Shown piece after piece: positions 1-11,245 of a stretch of DNA of 64,000 bases. Where the stretch lies: NCBI GenBank assembly GCA_963682175.1, contig OY821771.1, positions 25,316,201 to 25,380,200 on the forward strand. The letters run 5' to 3'. The first letter of the stretch is position 1, and the number at the start of each line of letters is the position of its first letter. The notes under the pieces are model-generated. The model saw nothing but the letters and a program-made list of their open reading frames with translations, was not told the origin of the DNA and ran no database searches. The translations under genes were made by a program, and so were the position numbers. Source of the stretch: Triglochin maritima. Lineage: Eukaryota; Streptophyta; Magnoliopsida; Alismatales; Juncaginaceae.

Positions 1-583
1 CAGATTGTGTTTGTTTAAAGCCGTGTCTCCGGCGAATGAGGCAAAGCCCTTGCTCTGGTGAATGAGGCAAAGTCGTGGCTCCGGCGAATGATGCATGTAT
101 ACGTCTTCGCCGTGGCTCCGGCAATTGATGCAAAACTCTAGCTCTGGTAACATTGAGGCAAATCCGTGACTCCGGTGAATGAGGGAAATTTGTGTGGTGT
201 TTTACAGTTGTTGGGCTTATGTCGTTTACAGTTTTGTAGTGTTGTTTCATTCATGTGTTAGGGTTTGGCATACGAGGTTTCCTTATGGAAACTCATGCGT
301 TGTTCATGTTTCCATTTCAGGTTGGGATCAGTGTTATAAGGGTGGTGACCGTGGAGGAGAACACTCGGGACCGGATCCTATTTTCCCTTCTTTTGAGGTG
401 GTCGTGATTACATGTGTATATTTTCCTTTGAGGATTTTTGTTGTAATCAGTTTTTCTGTAAAATTCTGTGACGTATATATATTTTATGTTGGTGTACATG
501 TGTTATTGTGTCTTTGCAGTAATGTCCTCAAGTTGATTGTATGTTTTAAATTTTAATTTTTCTGATGTTTTGAGGATGTTACA
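1..583 (+). mobile_element. LTR-A of tandem Tekay-type chromovirus, 3' part only
   Basis: The 3' portion of a gypsy LTR, cut by the window edge. It matches LTR-C from about 11368 to 11895 and the second half of LTR-B (about 5375-5886). It ends in the terminal string GATGTTACA, directly followed by a primer-binding site, which fixes the boundary. It contains the 26-bp repeat array and the conserved stretch of about 225-590 shared by all three LTRs. Open reading in this stretch (for example 179-556) is fortuitous, because LTRs of this clade are noncoding. Confidence 0.9.
21..195 (+). repeat. 26-bp minisatellite inside LTR-A
   Basis: Six to seven head-to-tail units of about 26 bp, each beginning CTCCGGYGAATGA or a close variant and ending near CGTGG. 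One unit is stretched to about 37 bp and one to 28 bp. A degraded version is in LTR-C (about 11390-11505), and part of it is in LTR-B. The third chromovirus LTR has an unrelated repeat at the equivalent place (18155-18320), so this part of the LTR turns over quickly. Confidence 0.75.
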
Positions 584-586
584 ACT

Positions 587-598
587 TGGTATCAGAGC
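587..598 (+). other. Primer-binding site, initiator-Met tRNA type
   Basis: TGGTATCAGAGC starts three bases after the LTR end. It is the usual 12-base complement of the 3' end of plant initiator-Met tRNA, used to prime minus-strand synthesis. It confirms the 3' boundary of LTR-A. Confidence 0.9.
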
Positions 599-699
599 GG
601 TCAGTTCCAGTTTCTTCGTCCAAAGAAACCACCCTTAGAGTTATGTAGAGCATGTATGCATTGGTTTTGACTCCTGCCTTATGTCTCTTGTGATGCGTG

Positions 700-1950
700 A
701 GACCTCCTCCCTGAGACCGTAGCACTAGGGATGAGGTTGGTGGGGGAGACAAGGAGGAGGAGTGGAGGACGCTCCATGGCACTTTTGGTTGGTTGGGCGA
801 GTTTCTAGAGCGCCAATCTACTCAGGCTGAGCTGGGAGGAGCAGGTGCGGTGTTGGATCGGTTCATGCGTCAGCATCCCCCATCTTTTGATGGTCGCGGC
901 GACCTTGAGGTAGGTGATGACTGGGTCTTTAAGACCCAGAAGATCTTTCGGGCAATAGGATATCCTCCTGAGAGGAAGGTGGATGTGGTCACCAACATTT
1001 TGGATGGCGGAGCAGCTAGCTGGTGGAGGTCTACTTCAGCTGTGGTTTTTGACGACAGTGAGGATGTGAGTTGTGAGGAATTCCTTGTGGAGTTCAACAA
1101 GCAGTACATTCCACAGCACGCGCATGACAAGAAGAGAGAGGAGTTCCTTGCTTTAGAGCAGAGGGACATGACTCTAGCTACCTACATCAGCAGATTCCAC
1201 GCTTTAGAGCATTATTGCTCATAGATTTACGTTACACAGAAGCAGAGGGCTCACAAGTTTGTGCAGGGCCTGAGGCTGCAATTTCGGGCTCGCGTTACCA
1301 TAAGTATGCCGCAGACTTTTGCTGACGTTGTGAAGTTTGCGACCATTATAGACCAGGATATCCAGGAGATCATTAAGGAGGCTAGGAGGTCGCTTGTGAA
1401 GGCCGGATTGTGTCCGGGGTGTCATTCGTCAGGGGATCCGGGCAAGAGGCCCAGGATTGACGGAGGTGGAGCACCGCACTATGGACAATGCAGGCAGTCT
1501 GGCGGAGTTCATCCTAGGCGCGATTGCGAGCCCTGTTCTAGTGCTTGTCATGGTTGTGGCCAACTGGGTCACTTTATTCGTTCATGCCCGAGTAGGCCAG
1601 GTGGGCCTAGTATTTGACCAGGATCATCCACAGCTGGTGGAGAAGGACCGAGTCATTTAGTTGCACCACTCCAACAGGGGAAGAGAGCCGGACGTGTGTT
1701 CACCATCCACGCAGATGAGACAAGAGATGCCAGCACGGTGGTGGAAGGTACGTTGTTCGTTGATGATTTGGTAGCTAGGGTGTTGTTTGACTCTGGGGCC
1801 ACACAGGCATTTTTCTTTGAGCAGTTCGCGACCGTGTTAGGTCGTACCCCTGCGATGTTGACTGTCACTTTGGAAGTCAGCACACCCCCATGTTTGGTGG
1901 GCACTGTGAGGAGTTTTCTCCCAGTACGATGTTCGAGTCTTCTGCCGTAA
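700..1950 (+). pseudogene. gag-protease remnant, copy 1
   Basis: Gag would form the virus-like particle and the aspartic protease would cut the polyprotein. The capsid-type region lies at about 855-1225 (motif WWRSTSAVVF) and is followed by an in-frame TAG at 1222-1224. Reading resumes in the same frame to the zinc knuckle CHGCGQLGHFIRSC (CX2CX4HX4C, about 1538-1580), then meets a TGA at 1615-1617. The protease segment keeps its active-site DSGA (about 1790-1802). About 100 bp of the protease 3' half, covering the ILGMDWL-type motif seen in copy 3 near 14970-15000, is missing after about 1922, which shifts the frame and ends reading at 1950. Confidence 0.88.
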
Positions 1951-3309
1951 TAAGAAGATTCTGATACCGAGGAAGGGTCTACCTGATTTGCTAATCAGGG
2001 GGACGAAGCACAGAGGAGGTCGGGTGTTAGTTTCTGCAGTGAGAGCACAAAGGTTGGTTCAGCAGGGTTGCAGAGCTTTCGTGGCCACCATAGTAGTCCA
2101 AGATCCTGAGATGAGGAGTTTGGAGGACATCGAGGTAGTTCCGGATTTTCGAGAGGTCTTTTCAGAGATCACTGCTTTGCCGTCTCACATGGAGATAGAG
2201 TTCGGCATAGATTTGGTGGTTGGGACCACACCGCTGTCGAAGGCTCCGTACAGGATGGCACCTGCAGAGTTAGCTGAGCTGAAGAAGCAGTTACATGATC
2301 TGATGGATACTGGGTTTATCCGACTTAGTGTCTCACTTTGGGGAGCGCTGATACTCTTCGTGAAGAAGAAGGATGACTCGTTGCAGATGTGTATAGATTA
2401 CAGGATGCTGAATAAGGTTACCGTGAGGAATCAATATCCTTTACCCAGGATCGAGGACCTTTTTCACCAGTTACAGTCAGCAAAGGTATTCTCAAAGATT
2501 GATCTGCAATCTGGTTACCATCAGTTGAGGATCAGAGAGGCAGATGTTCATAAGACAGTATTCAGGAAGAGGTACGGGCACTTTGAGTTTCTGGTGATGT
2601 CGTTCGGGTTCCCGAACGCGCCTATAGCATTCATGGATCTGATGAATAGGACATTTAGTCAGTACCTAGACCATTTTGTGATTGTCTTCGGGGACGATAT
2701 TTTGGTCTATTCACAAGATATGGAGCAACATTGGGAGCATCTGAGGATTGTACTTGGCATTCTGAGAGATCATCAGTTGTACGCTAAGTTTTCGAAGTGC
2801 GAGTTCAGGCTTTACTGTGTGGCATTTTTGTGATACATAGTATCGGGTGCTGAGATATCAATGGATCCAGCGAAGGTCGAGGCAGTGACATAGTGGAGAG
2901 ACCCGACGACTGTGACTAAGATTAGGAGTTTTGTTGGATTAACGAGTTATTACCATCAATTCATCAAAGACTTCTCAAAAGTTGCTTTACCTCTGACGAC
3001 GCTAACTCAGAAGGGTGTGAAGTTCGTTTGGTCGCAGAAGTGCGAGGACAACTTTCAGGAACTGAAGAGTCAGTTGACGACTGCTCAACTCCTGACTCTC
3101 CCCAGTGGCAGTGGAGGTTTTGTGATCTACAACGTCGATTTAGGTGTTGGGTTGGGATGTGTTCGGATGCGGTACGGGCATGTGGTGGCGTATGCTTCGA
3201 GGCAACTGAAGGTGCACGAGAGGAATTACCACACAAATGATTTAGAGTTAGCTGCAGTGGTTTATGCTCTGAAGATCTGGCATCAGTATCTGTATGGCAA
3301 TGTTTGAGG
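1951..3309 (+). pseudogene. reverse transcriptase / RNase H remnant, copy 1
   Basis: Reading is open from 1988 to 2833 and covers the end of protease plus most of RT. Visible RT blocks are [34 protein letters not shown] and the catalytic box at about 2688-2699. That box reads FGDD instead of the family's FVDD; both aspartates remain. Stops follow at 2831-2833 (TGA, private to this copy) and 2891-2893 (TAG, shared with copy 2). The next open part (2912-3307) carries the RT thumb and connection and the start of RNase H ([15 protein letters not shown]). It ends at TGA 3305-3307 after a frame slip in the RNase H region. Non-functional. Confidence 0.9.
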
Positions 3310-4975
3310 TCTTCACAGATCATCAGAGCTTGAAGTACCTATTTTTGCAAAAGGAACTGAATATGAGTCCACGCAGATGAATCGAGCTGATCAAGGATTA
3401 TGATTTCACCATCTCTTACCATCCGAGAAAGGCGAATACATTGCAGATGCCTTGAGTAGGAAGGTGGAGATGTCAGTTGCTAGTTTGTGTATTCAGGAGT
3501 GGAGACTACTTGAGAAGTTGTTAGAGTTGAAGCCATTCACAGAGGACTCTAAGGGCGTAGTGATAGCTGGATTGAGAGTGGAGCCGCAGACAGTCACTAG
3601 AGTTATACAGACCCACAGAGCAGATGACGAGCTTACCAGTCTGATGTAGTTAGCTGCTGAGGACTGGTGTGACTTCAGTGTGGGAGTAGATGACAGTTTG
3701 AGATTTAGGAGTCATATATGGCTGCTGAAGGTAGAAGGACTGAGACGATATCATGGAGGAGGCACACAGAGCAAGATATTCTATTAATCTAGGAAGCACA
3801 AAGATGTATAAGGATATGCAGCGGAACTTTTGGTGGAGAGAAATGAAGTGTGATGTGGCTGATTTTTTGACCAGATGTTTGGTTTGTCAGCAGGTGAAGA
3901 TCGAGCACTAGCGACCAGCTGGACCGATGCAGAGTATAGAGTTACCTGAGTGGAAGTGGGAGCATGTGATGATGGATTTTGTCACCGGCTGCCGAAGACA
4001 AAGAGCTTCCATTATGCGATTTGGGTTGTAGTTGATCGACCGACCAAGTCGACACATTTTCTGGCTATCCGGACCACTTTACCTCTGGAGGGTCTAGTGA
4101 GGTTGTATGTTGAGGAGATAGTTCCACTTAACGGAGTTCCAGTGAGCATTATTTCTGATACACACCCGAGGTTCACGTCCCGATTTTGGGGTAGTATGCA
4201 GCAGGCGTTGGGGACTCAGTTGAAATTCAGCACGACTTTCCACCCACAGACAAATGGTCATTCCAAGAGTACTATCCAGACATTAGAGGATATGCTAAGA
4301 GCTTGAACTCTGAATTGGGCAGGGCAGAGGGATGAGAACTTGCCGCTGATCGAGTTCGCCTACAACAACAGCTACCATTCGAGTATTGTGATGACGTCGT
4401 GCGAAGCTTTGTATGGGAGGCCTTGCAGATCACGGGTATGTTGGAGTGAGGTAGGCGAGAGACGGTTAGTTGGGCCTGAGATTGTGCAGATCTATGCTGA
4501 GAAGGTCAGCGTGATCAGGCAGAGACTAGCGATAGCTCAGAGCAGGAGAAGAGCTACGCGGATAGGCGTAGGCATGTGCTGATTTTTGAGGTAGGCGATC
4601 GTGTTTTCCTGAAGATCTCACCGTCGCGTGGGGTGATGAGATTCAGAAAGAGGGGGAAACTCAGTCCAAGGTATATTAGGCCGTTTGAGATCTTGGGCCG
4701 AGCTGGAGAGGTCGCTTACAGGATTGCGTTGCCGCCGCAATTTCCGGTCTTCACAACGTCTTCCACGTTTCCATGCTGAGGAAGTACATAGCAGATCCTT
4801 CTCACGTGATTCAGATTGATGTTCCAGAGATCCAACAGGATTTGTCTCTTGAGGAGAGACCTGTAGAGATTGTGGATCGGATGGAGCACCAGCTCAAGAG
4901 GAAGACCATTCCGATGGTCAAGGTCAGGTGGCAGCATCACACTGAGCAGGAGGCTACTTAGGAGATCGAGGAGGA
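3310..4975 (+). pseudogene. integrase-chromodomain remnant, copy 1
   Basis: The end of RNase H, then the integrase. The HHCC zinc region (about 3750-3905) is broken by stops, including the TAG inside GAGCACTAGCGACC near 3908. The DDE core runs about 3950-4306, with [26 protein letters not shown] and [10 protein letters not shown], and ends in a shared TGA at 4304-4306. The C-terminal integrase part (RPFEILGRAGEVAYRIALP) is at about 4680-4735. The chromodomain, which would tether the element to histone-marked chromatin, is at about 4868-4960 and ends at TAG 4959-4961, where copy 3 has TGG. Multiple frames are needed to follow it. Confidence 0.88.
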
Positions 4976-5050
4976 AGTCCAGAAGAAGTATCCGGAATTG
5001 TTCGGTAAGTTCTGGATTTAATTTCGTGGGAGAAATTCTTTTAAGGATGG

Positions 5051-5886
5051 TGCTTTCTAATATCCTAACCTTTGTTTCGTAGTTAAGCTTGTTTACGGGG
5101 TGGATTAGAGGTGTTTGAGATGGACGACTAAGATGCGTTGGGAGAATTGTATATAAGGTTTAATCTTTCTCTCTCTCTCTCTCAACCTATTTCTCTCCCA
5201 GGTTGAAGCTTCAGCGATCTGTAGGGACCAGTGAGCGCAAGTGTTGCGGTTGGACTGACCAGAGGGGCTGAGATCGCCGGTTTGTGCGAGGTGTGTCGGA
5301 GAAACGCCCGTTTGCGAGAAGTGCTCATGGAAGCTCGCCGTTGGATCTTCAAAGGTTTCTTCAAGCCTGAAAGTCGTGGCTCCGGCGAATGATGCATGTA
5401 TACGTCCTCGCTGTGTCTCCGACAATTGATGCAAAACTCTAGCTCTGGTAACATTGAGGCAAATCCGTGACTCCGGTGAATGAGGGAAATTTGTGTGGTG
5501 TTTTACAGTTGTTGGGCTTATGTCGTTTACAGTTTTGTAGTGTTGTTTTATTCATGTGTTAGGGTTTGGCATACGAGGTTTCCTTATGGAAACTCATGCG
5601 TAGTTCCTATTTCCATTTCAGGTTGGGATCAGTGTTACGAGGGTGGTGACCGTGGAGGAGAACACTCGGGACCGGATCCTATTTTCCCTTCTTTTAAGGT
5701 GGTCGTGATTACATGTGTATATTTTCCTTTGAGGGTTTTTGTTGTAACCAGTTTTTCTGTAAAATTCTGTGACGTATATATATATTATATGTTGGTGTAC
5801 ATGTGTTCTTGTGTCTTTGCAGTAATGTCCTCAAGTTGATTGTATGTTTTAAATTTTAATTTTTCTGATGTTTTAAGGATGTTACC
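5051..5886 (+). mobile_element. LTR-B, middle LTR with a large internal deletion
   Basis: It starts after the purine stretch TTTTAAGGATGG and ends GATGTTACC, just before a second PBS. It serves as 3' LTR of copy 1 and 5' LTR of copy 2. Compared with LTR-C it lacks about 750 bp: at about 5375 the sequence jumps from the part equivalent to 10635 straight to the part equivalent to about 11390. The lost segment holds the GTCGAC-box island. Confidence 0.88.
5150..5190 (+). promoter_or_regulatory. LTR-B TATA box and CT-rich tract
   Basis: TATATAAGG at 5150-5158 is followed 10-30 bp later by a (CT)n tract, the pyrimidine patch common around plant core promoters. The same arrangement is at 10411-10450 in LTR-C. 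By position it is a likely RNA polymerase II promoter of the LTR; activity is inference. Confidence 0.6.
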
Positions 5887-5994
5887 ACTTGGTATCAGAG
5901 CGTTCAGTTCCAGTTTCTTCGTCCAAAGAAACCACCCTTAGAGTTGTGTAGAGCATGTATGCATTGGTTTTGACTCCTGCCTTATGTCTCTTGT

Positions 5995-7253
5995 GATGCG
6001 TGAGACCTCCTCCCCGAGACCGTAGCACTAGGGATGAGGTTGGTGGGGGAGACAAGGAGGAGGAGTGGAGGACGCTCCATGGCACTTTTGGTTGGTTGGG
6101 CGAGTTTCTAGAGCGCCAATCTACTTAGGCTGAGCAGGGAGGAGCAGGTGCAGTGTTGGATCGGTTCATGCGTCAGCATCCCCCATCTTTTGATGGTCGC
6201 GGCGACCTTGAGGTAGGTGATGACTGAGTCTTTAAGACCCAGAAGATCTTTCGGGCGATAGGATATCCTCCTGAGAGGAAGGTGGATGTGGTCACCAACG
6301 TTTTGGATGACGGAGCAGCTAGCTGGTGGAGGTCTACTTCAGCTGTGGTTTTTGAGGACAGTGAGGATGTGAGTTGTGAGGAATTCCTTGTGGAGTTCAA
6401 CAAGCAGTACATTCCACAGCACGCCCATGACAAGAAGAGATAGGAGTTCCTTGCTTTAGAGTAGAGGGACATGACTCTGGCAACCTACATCAGCAGATTC
6501 CACTCTTTAGAGCATTATTGCCCATAGATTTACGTGACACAGAAGCATAGGGCTCACAAGTTTGTGCAGGGCCTGAGGCCGCAATTTCGGGCTCGCGTTA
6601 CCATAAGTATGCCGCAGACTTTAGCTGACGTTGTGAAGTTTGCGACCATTATAGACCAGGATATCCAGGAGATCATTAAGGAGGCTACGAGGTCGCTTGT
6701 GAAGGCCGGATTGTGTACGGGGTGTCAGTCCTCAGGGAATACGGGCAAGAGGCCCAGGATTGACGGAGGTGGAGCACCGCACTATGGGCAATGCAGGCAG
6801 TCTGGCGGAGTTCATCCTGGGCGCGATTGCGAGCCCTGTTCTGGTGCTTGTCATGGTTGTAGCCAACTGGGTCACTATATTCGTTCATGCCCGAGTAGGC
6901 CAGGTGGGCCTAGTATTTGACCAGGATCATCCACAACTGGTGGAGAAGGACCGAGTCATTTAGTTGCACCACCCCAACAGGGGAAGAGAGCCGGACGTGT
7001 GTTCACCATCCACGCAGATGAGGCCAGAGATGCCAGCACGGTGGTGGAAGGTACGTTGTTCGTTGATGATTTGGTAGCTAGGGTGTTGTTTGACTCTGGG
7101 GTCACACAGGCATTTTGCTTTGAGCAGTTCGCGACCGTGTTAGGTCGTACCCCAGCGATGTTGACTGTCACTTTGGAAGTCAGCACACCCCCAAGTTTGG
7201 TGGGCACTGTGAGGAGTTTTCTCCCAGTACGATGTTCGAGTCTTCTGCCGTAA
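5995..7253 (+). pseudogene. gag-protease remnant, copy 2
   Basis: Homologous to 700-1950. Extra private stops lie in the capsid region: TAG near 6125, TGA near 6226, TAG near 6440 and TAG near 6461. Shared stops are the TAG near 6526 and the TGA at 6918-6920. The zinc knuckle reads CHGCSQLGHYIRSC (about 6848-6890), still CX2CX4HX4C. The protease active site is changed from DSGA to DSGV (about 7094-7105). The deletion of about 100 bp after the protease core is the same as in copy 1. Non-functional. Confidence 0.87.
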
Positions 7254-8568
7254 TAAGAAGATTCTGATACCGAGGAAGGGTCTACCTGATTTGCTAATCA
7301 GGGGGACGAAGGACAGAGGAGGTCGGGTGGTAGTTTCTGCAGTGAGAGCACAGAGGTTGATTCAGCAGGGTTGCAGAGCTTTCGTGGCCACCATAGTAAT
7401 CCAAGATCCTTAGATGAGGAGTTTGGAGGACATCGAGGTAGTTCCGGATTTTCGAGAGGTCTTTTCAGAGATCACTGCTTTGCCGTCTCATATGGAGATA
7501 GCGTTCGGCATAGATTTGGTGGTTGGGACCACACCGCTGTCGAAGGCTCCCTACAGGATGGCACCTGCAGAGTTAGCTGAGCTGAAGAAGTAGTTACAAG
7601 ATCTGATGGATACTGGGTTTATCCGACCTAGTGTCTCACTTTGGGGAGCGCTGATACTCTTCATGAAGAAGAAGGATGACTCGTTGCAGATGTGTATAGA
7701 TTACAGGATGCTGAATAAGGTTACCGTGAGGAATCAATATCCTTTACCCAGGATCGAGGACCTTTTTGACCAGTTACAATCAGCAAAGGTATTCTCAAAG
7801 ATTGATCTGCAATCTGGTTACCATCAGTTGAGGATCAGAGAGGCAGATGTTCAGAAGACAGCATTCAGGAAGAGGTACGGGCACTTTGAGTTTCTGGTGT
7901 TGTCGTTCGGGTTCACGAACGCGCCTATAGCATTCATGGATCTGATGAATAGGACATTTAGTCAGTACCTAGACCGTTTTGTGATTGTCTTCGGGGACGA
8001 TATTTTGGTCTATTCACCAGATATGGAGCAACATTGGGAGCATATGAGGATTGTACTTGGCATTCTGAGAGATCATCAGTTGTACGCTAAGTTTTCGAAG
8101 TGCGAGTTCAGGCTTTACAGTGTGGCATTTTTGGGACACATAGTATCGGGTGCTGAGATATCAATGGATCCAGCGAAGGTCGAGGCAGTGACATAGTGGA
8201 GAGACCCGACGACTGTGACTAAGATTAGGAGTTTTGTTGGATTAACGAGTTATTACCATCAATTCATCAAAGACTTCTCGAGAGTTGCTTCACCTCTGAC
8301 GATGCTAACTCAGAAGGGTGTGAAGTTCGTTTGGTCCCAGAAGTGCGAGGACAGCTTTCAGGAACTGAAGAGTCAGTTGACGACTGCTCAACTCCTGACT
8401 CTCCCCAGTGGCAGTGGAGGTTTTGTGATCTACAACGTCGATTCAGGTGTTGGGTTGGGATGTGTTCTGATGCAGTACGGGCACGTGGTGGCATATGCTT
8501 CGAGGCAACTGAAGGTGCACGAGAGGCAACTGAAGATCTGGCATCAGTATCTGTATGGCAATGTTTGA
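7254..8568 (+). pseudogene. reverse transcriptase / RNase H remnant, copy 2
   Basis: RT is readable at 7606-8196 after a private TAG near 7591. It has the same blocks as copy 1, including [23 protein letters not shown] and FGDD (about 7992-8003). It lacks the copy-1 TGA at 2831 and continues as FLGHIVSG, so that lesion arose after duplication. The shared TAG follows at 8194-8196. The RNase H part (8215-8568) has a private deletion of about 40 bp near 8526, where copy 1 has the segment [16 protein letters not shown]. Confidence 0.88.
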
Positions 8569-10236
8569 GGTCTTCACAGATCATTAGAGCTTGAAGTACC
8601 TGTTTTTGCAAAATGAACTGAATATGAGTCCGCACAGATGAATCGAGCTGATCAAGGATTATGATTTCACCATCTCTTACCATCCGAGAAAGGCGAATAC
8701 ATTGCAGATGCCTTGAGTAGGAAGGTGGAGATGTCAGTTGCTAGTTTGTGTATTCAGGAGTGGAGACTACTTGAGAAGTTGTTAGAGTGGAAGCTATTCA
8801 CAGAGGACTCTAAAGGCGTAGTGATAGCTGGATTGAGAGTGGAGCCGCAGACAGTCACTAGAGTTATACAGACCCACAGAGCAGATGACGAGCTTACCAG
8901 TCTGATGTAGTTAGCTGCTGAGGACTGGTGCGACTTCAGTGTGGGAGTCGATGACGGTTTGAGATTTTGGAGTCATATCTGGCTGCCAAAGGTAGAAGGA
9001 CTGAGACGATATCATGGAGGAGGCACACAGAGCAAGATATTCTATTAATCTAGGAAGCACAAAGATGTATAAGGATATGCAGCGGAACTTTTGGTGGAGA
9101 GGAATGAAGTGTGATGTGGATGATTTTGTGACCAGATGTTTGGTTTGTCAGCAGGTGAAGATCGAGCACTAGCGACCAACTGGACCGATGCAGAGTATAG
9201 AGTTACCTGAGTGGAAGTTGGAGCATGTGATGATGGATTTTGTCACTGGCTGCCGAAGACAAAGAGCTTCCATTATGCGATTTGGGTTGTAGTTGATCGA
9301 CTGACCAAGTCGACACATTTTCTGGCTATCCGGACCACTTTACCTCTGGAGGGTCTAGTGAGGTTGTATGTTGAGGAGATAGTTCCACTTAACGGAGTTC
9401 CAGTGAGCATTATTTCTGATACACACCCGAGGTTCACGTCCCGATTTTGGGGTAGTATGCAGCAGGCGTTGGGGACTCAGTTGAAATTCAGCACGACTTT
9501 CCACCCACAAACAAACGGTCATTCCAAGAGTACTATCCAGACATTAGAGGATATGCTAAGAGCTTGAACTCTGAATTGGGCAGGGCATAGGGATGAGAAC
9601 TTGCCGCTGATCGAGTTCGCCTACAACAACATCTACCATTCGAGTATTGGGATGACGTCGTGCGAAGCTTTGTATGGGAGGCCTTGCAGATCACGGGTAT
9701 GTTGGAGTGAGGTAGGCGAGAGACGGTTAGTTGGGCCTGAGATTGTGCAGATCTATGCTGAGAAGGTCAGCGTGATCAGGCAGAAACTAGCGACAGCTCA
9801 GAGCAGGAGAAGAGCTACGCGGATAGGCGTAGGCGTGTGCTGATTTTTGAGGTAGGCGATCGTGTTTTCCTGAAGATCTCACCGTCGCGTGGGGTGATGA
9901 GATTCAGAAAGAGGGGGAAACTCAGTCCAAGGTATATTAGGCCGTTTGAGATCTTGGGCCGAGTTGGAGAGGTCGCTTACCGGATTGCGTTGCCGCCGCA
10001 ATTTCTGGTCTTCACAACGTCTTTCACGTTTCCATGCTGAGGAAGTACATAGCAGATCCTTCTCACGTGATTCAGATTGATGTTCCAGAGATCCAACAGG
10101 ATTTGTCTCTTGAGGAGAGACCTGTAGAGATTGTGGATCGGATGGAGCACCAGCTCAAGAGGAAGACCATTCCGATGGTCAAGGTCAGGTGGCAGCATCA
10201 CACTGAGCAGGAGGCTACATAGGAGATCGAGGAGGA
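8569..10236 (+). pseudogene. integrase-chromodomain remnant, copy 2
   Basis: Homologous to 3310-4975. The DDE core is at 9211-9567 ([36 protein letters not shown]) and ends at the shared TGA. Downstream integrase sequence is at 9601-9843 and 9837-10040. The chromodomain (VDRMEHQLKRKTIPMVKV) is at about 10130-10220 and is closed by TAG 10220-10222, in the same place as in copy 1. It is followed by about 90 bp of untranslated sequence to LTR-C. Confidence 0.87.
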
Positions 10237-10410
10237 AGTCCAGAAGAAGTATCCGGAATTGTTCGGTAAGTTCTGGATTTAATTTCGTGGGAGAAATTCT
10301 TTTAAGGATGGTGCTTTCTAATATCCTAACCTTTGTTTCGTAGTTAAGCTTGTTTACTGGGTGGATTAGAGGTGTTTGAGATGGACGACTAAGATGCGTT
10401 GGGAGAATTG

Positions 10411-10450
10411 TATATAAGGTTTAATCTTTTCTCTCTATCTCTCTCAACCT
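10411..10450 (+). promoter_or_regulatory. LTR-C TATA box and CT tract
   Basis: TATATAAGG at 10411-10419 followed by a CT-rich run interrupted by one A. It matches the LTR-B element at 5150-5190. Confidence 0.58.
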
Positions 10451-10744
10451 ATTTCTCTCCCAGGTTGAAGCTTCAGCGATCTGTAGGGACCAGTGAGCGC
10501 AAGTGTTGCGGTTGGACTGACCGGAGGGGCTGAGATCGCCGATTTGTGCGAGGTTTGTCGGAGAAACGCCCATTTGCGAGAAGTGCTCTTGGAAGCTCGC
10601 CGTTGGATCTTCAAAGGTTTCTTCAAGCCTGAAAGGTATGCCAAGCTGGCTTTTACGCTCACCTAAGTTCATGTAGGTGTTGGAGCAGTCAACAGTAAGC
10701 CGAAGGGTTCGTCAAACCTTTAGATCAACAGTTTTCTGTTGTCT

Positions 10745-11245
10745 TCGGTCGACCATTTAGTGTAACCGTCGACTGTTGGGGTGATTTTGGGGAGTCTGCC
10801 TTGCATGGGTCGAACGATGTTTCGTACGGTCAACCGGTTATGTATTTTAGGCAAGCACTGGGTGTTTTCGGTCGACCGGCTCCCCTTTGTCGTTTGACCG
10901 AAACACTATTTTAAGTCGGTTGGGGGTGTAGACCACAAAACGGTTGACCACCCTGAGACCTCGTTCGACCGACGACTTAAAATAACTTAAAGTTGGTTCG
11001 ACCTGATTGTTTTTTGGTTGACCGGTATGATTTGATTCAAGTCGGAATTTACTGCATTTTTCCGGTCGACCATTTTTCACGTTTTTGTTCGACCGTTGAT
11101 GTTTTTTGTGCGTGAGGTGGATTTTTCTGGTGCATTTCGGTCGAACGGGTATTCTTTGTCGTTTGACCGGTTGACGAGTTTTTCGGTTGGGCCAACCTCT
11201 GGAAGGGGATTTGGTCGACCGGTGTGATGTTTTTGTTCGACTGTT
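10745..11245 (+). repeat. Island of paired GTCGAC-type boxes in LTR-C
   Basis: Eight doublets of GGTCGACC-like boxes. The core tetramers (TCGA or its TTGA/TCAA variants) start at 10749/10769, 10810/10830, 10872/10894, 10944/10965, 10998/11018, 11066/11089, 11141/11163 and 11215/11237, a within-pair spacing of 20-23 bp. Pairs recur every 54-75 bp. The second box of a pair is often preceded by a T run ending GTT. The same syntax occurs in LTRs of copia families and in none of the recognisable coding regions. Confidence 0.8.

Larger units (their letters stand above)
584..5050 (+). mobile_element. Chromovirus internal region, copy 1 (Tekay-type Ty3/gypsy)
   Basis: Domain order is gag, zinc knuckle, protease, RT, RNase H, integrase, chromodomain, which is the chromovirus layout. 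The C-terminal chromodomain and the sequence just before LTR-B (the AATTTCGTGGGAGAAATTC stretch and a purine run) are typical of the Tekay/Del lineage. The coding region has several in-frame stops and at least three frame breaks, so it cannot make a polyprotein. Copy 2 (5887-10311) repeats it almost base for base, including most of its lesions. Confidence 0.93.
5887..10311 (+). mobile_element. Chromovirus internal region, copy 2
   Basis: A second Tekay-type internal region in the same orientation, opening with its own PBS TGGTATCAGAGC at 5890-5901. It is nearly identical to copy 1 by eye. It shares the gag TAG, the gag-pol TGA, the deletion of about 100 bp in protease, the FGDD box, the TAG after RT, the RNase H frame slip, integrase stops and the chromodomain TAG. 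It adds private lesions of its own. The copies therefore look like a duplication of an already dead element, not two independent insertions. Confidence 0.92.

Noticed and set aside
179..556. 125-codon open frame, repeated at 5480-5839
   Set aside because: It lies entirely within the noncoding LTR-A/LTR-B 3' part, and its conservation is explained by LTR duplication.
870..1169. Minus-strand frames over chromovirus gag (also 6173-6472)
   Set aside because: Shadows of the plus-strand gag, which has recognisable motifs.
2964..3323. Minus-strand frames over RNase H (also 8267-8683)
   Set aside because: Antisense of recognised RT/RNase H; serine/arginine-rich by codon complement only.
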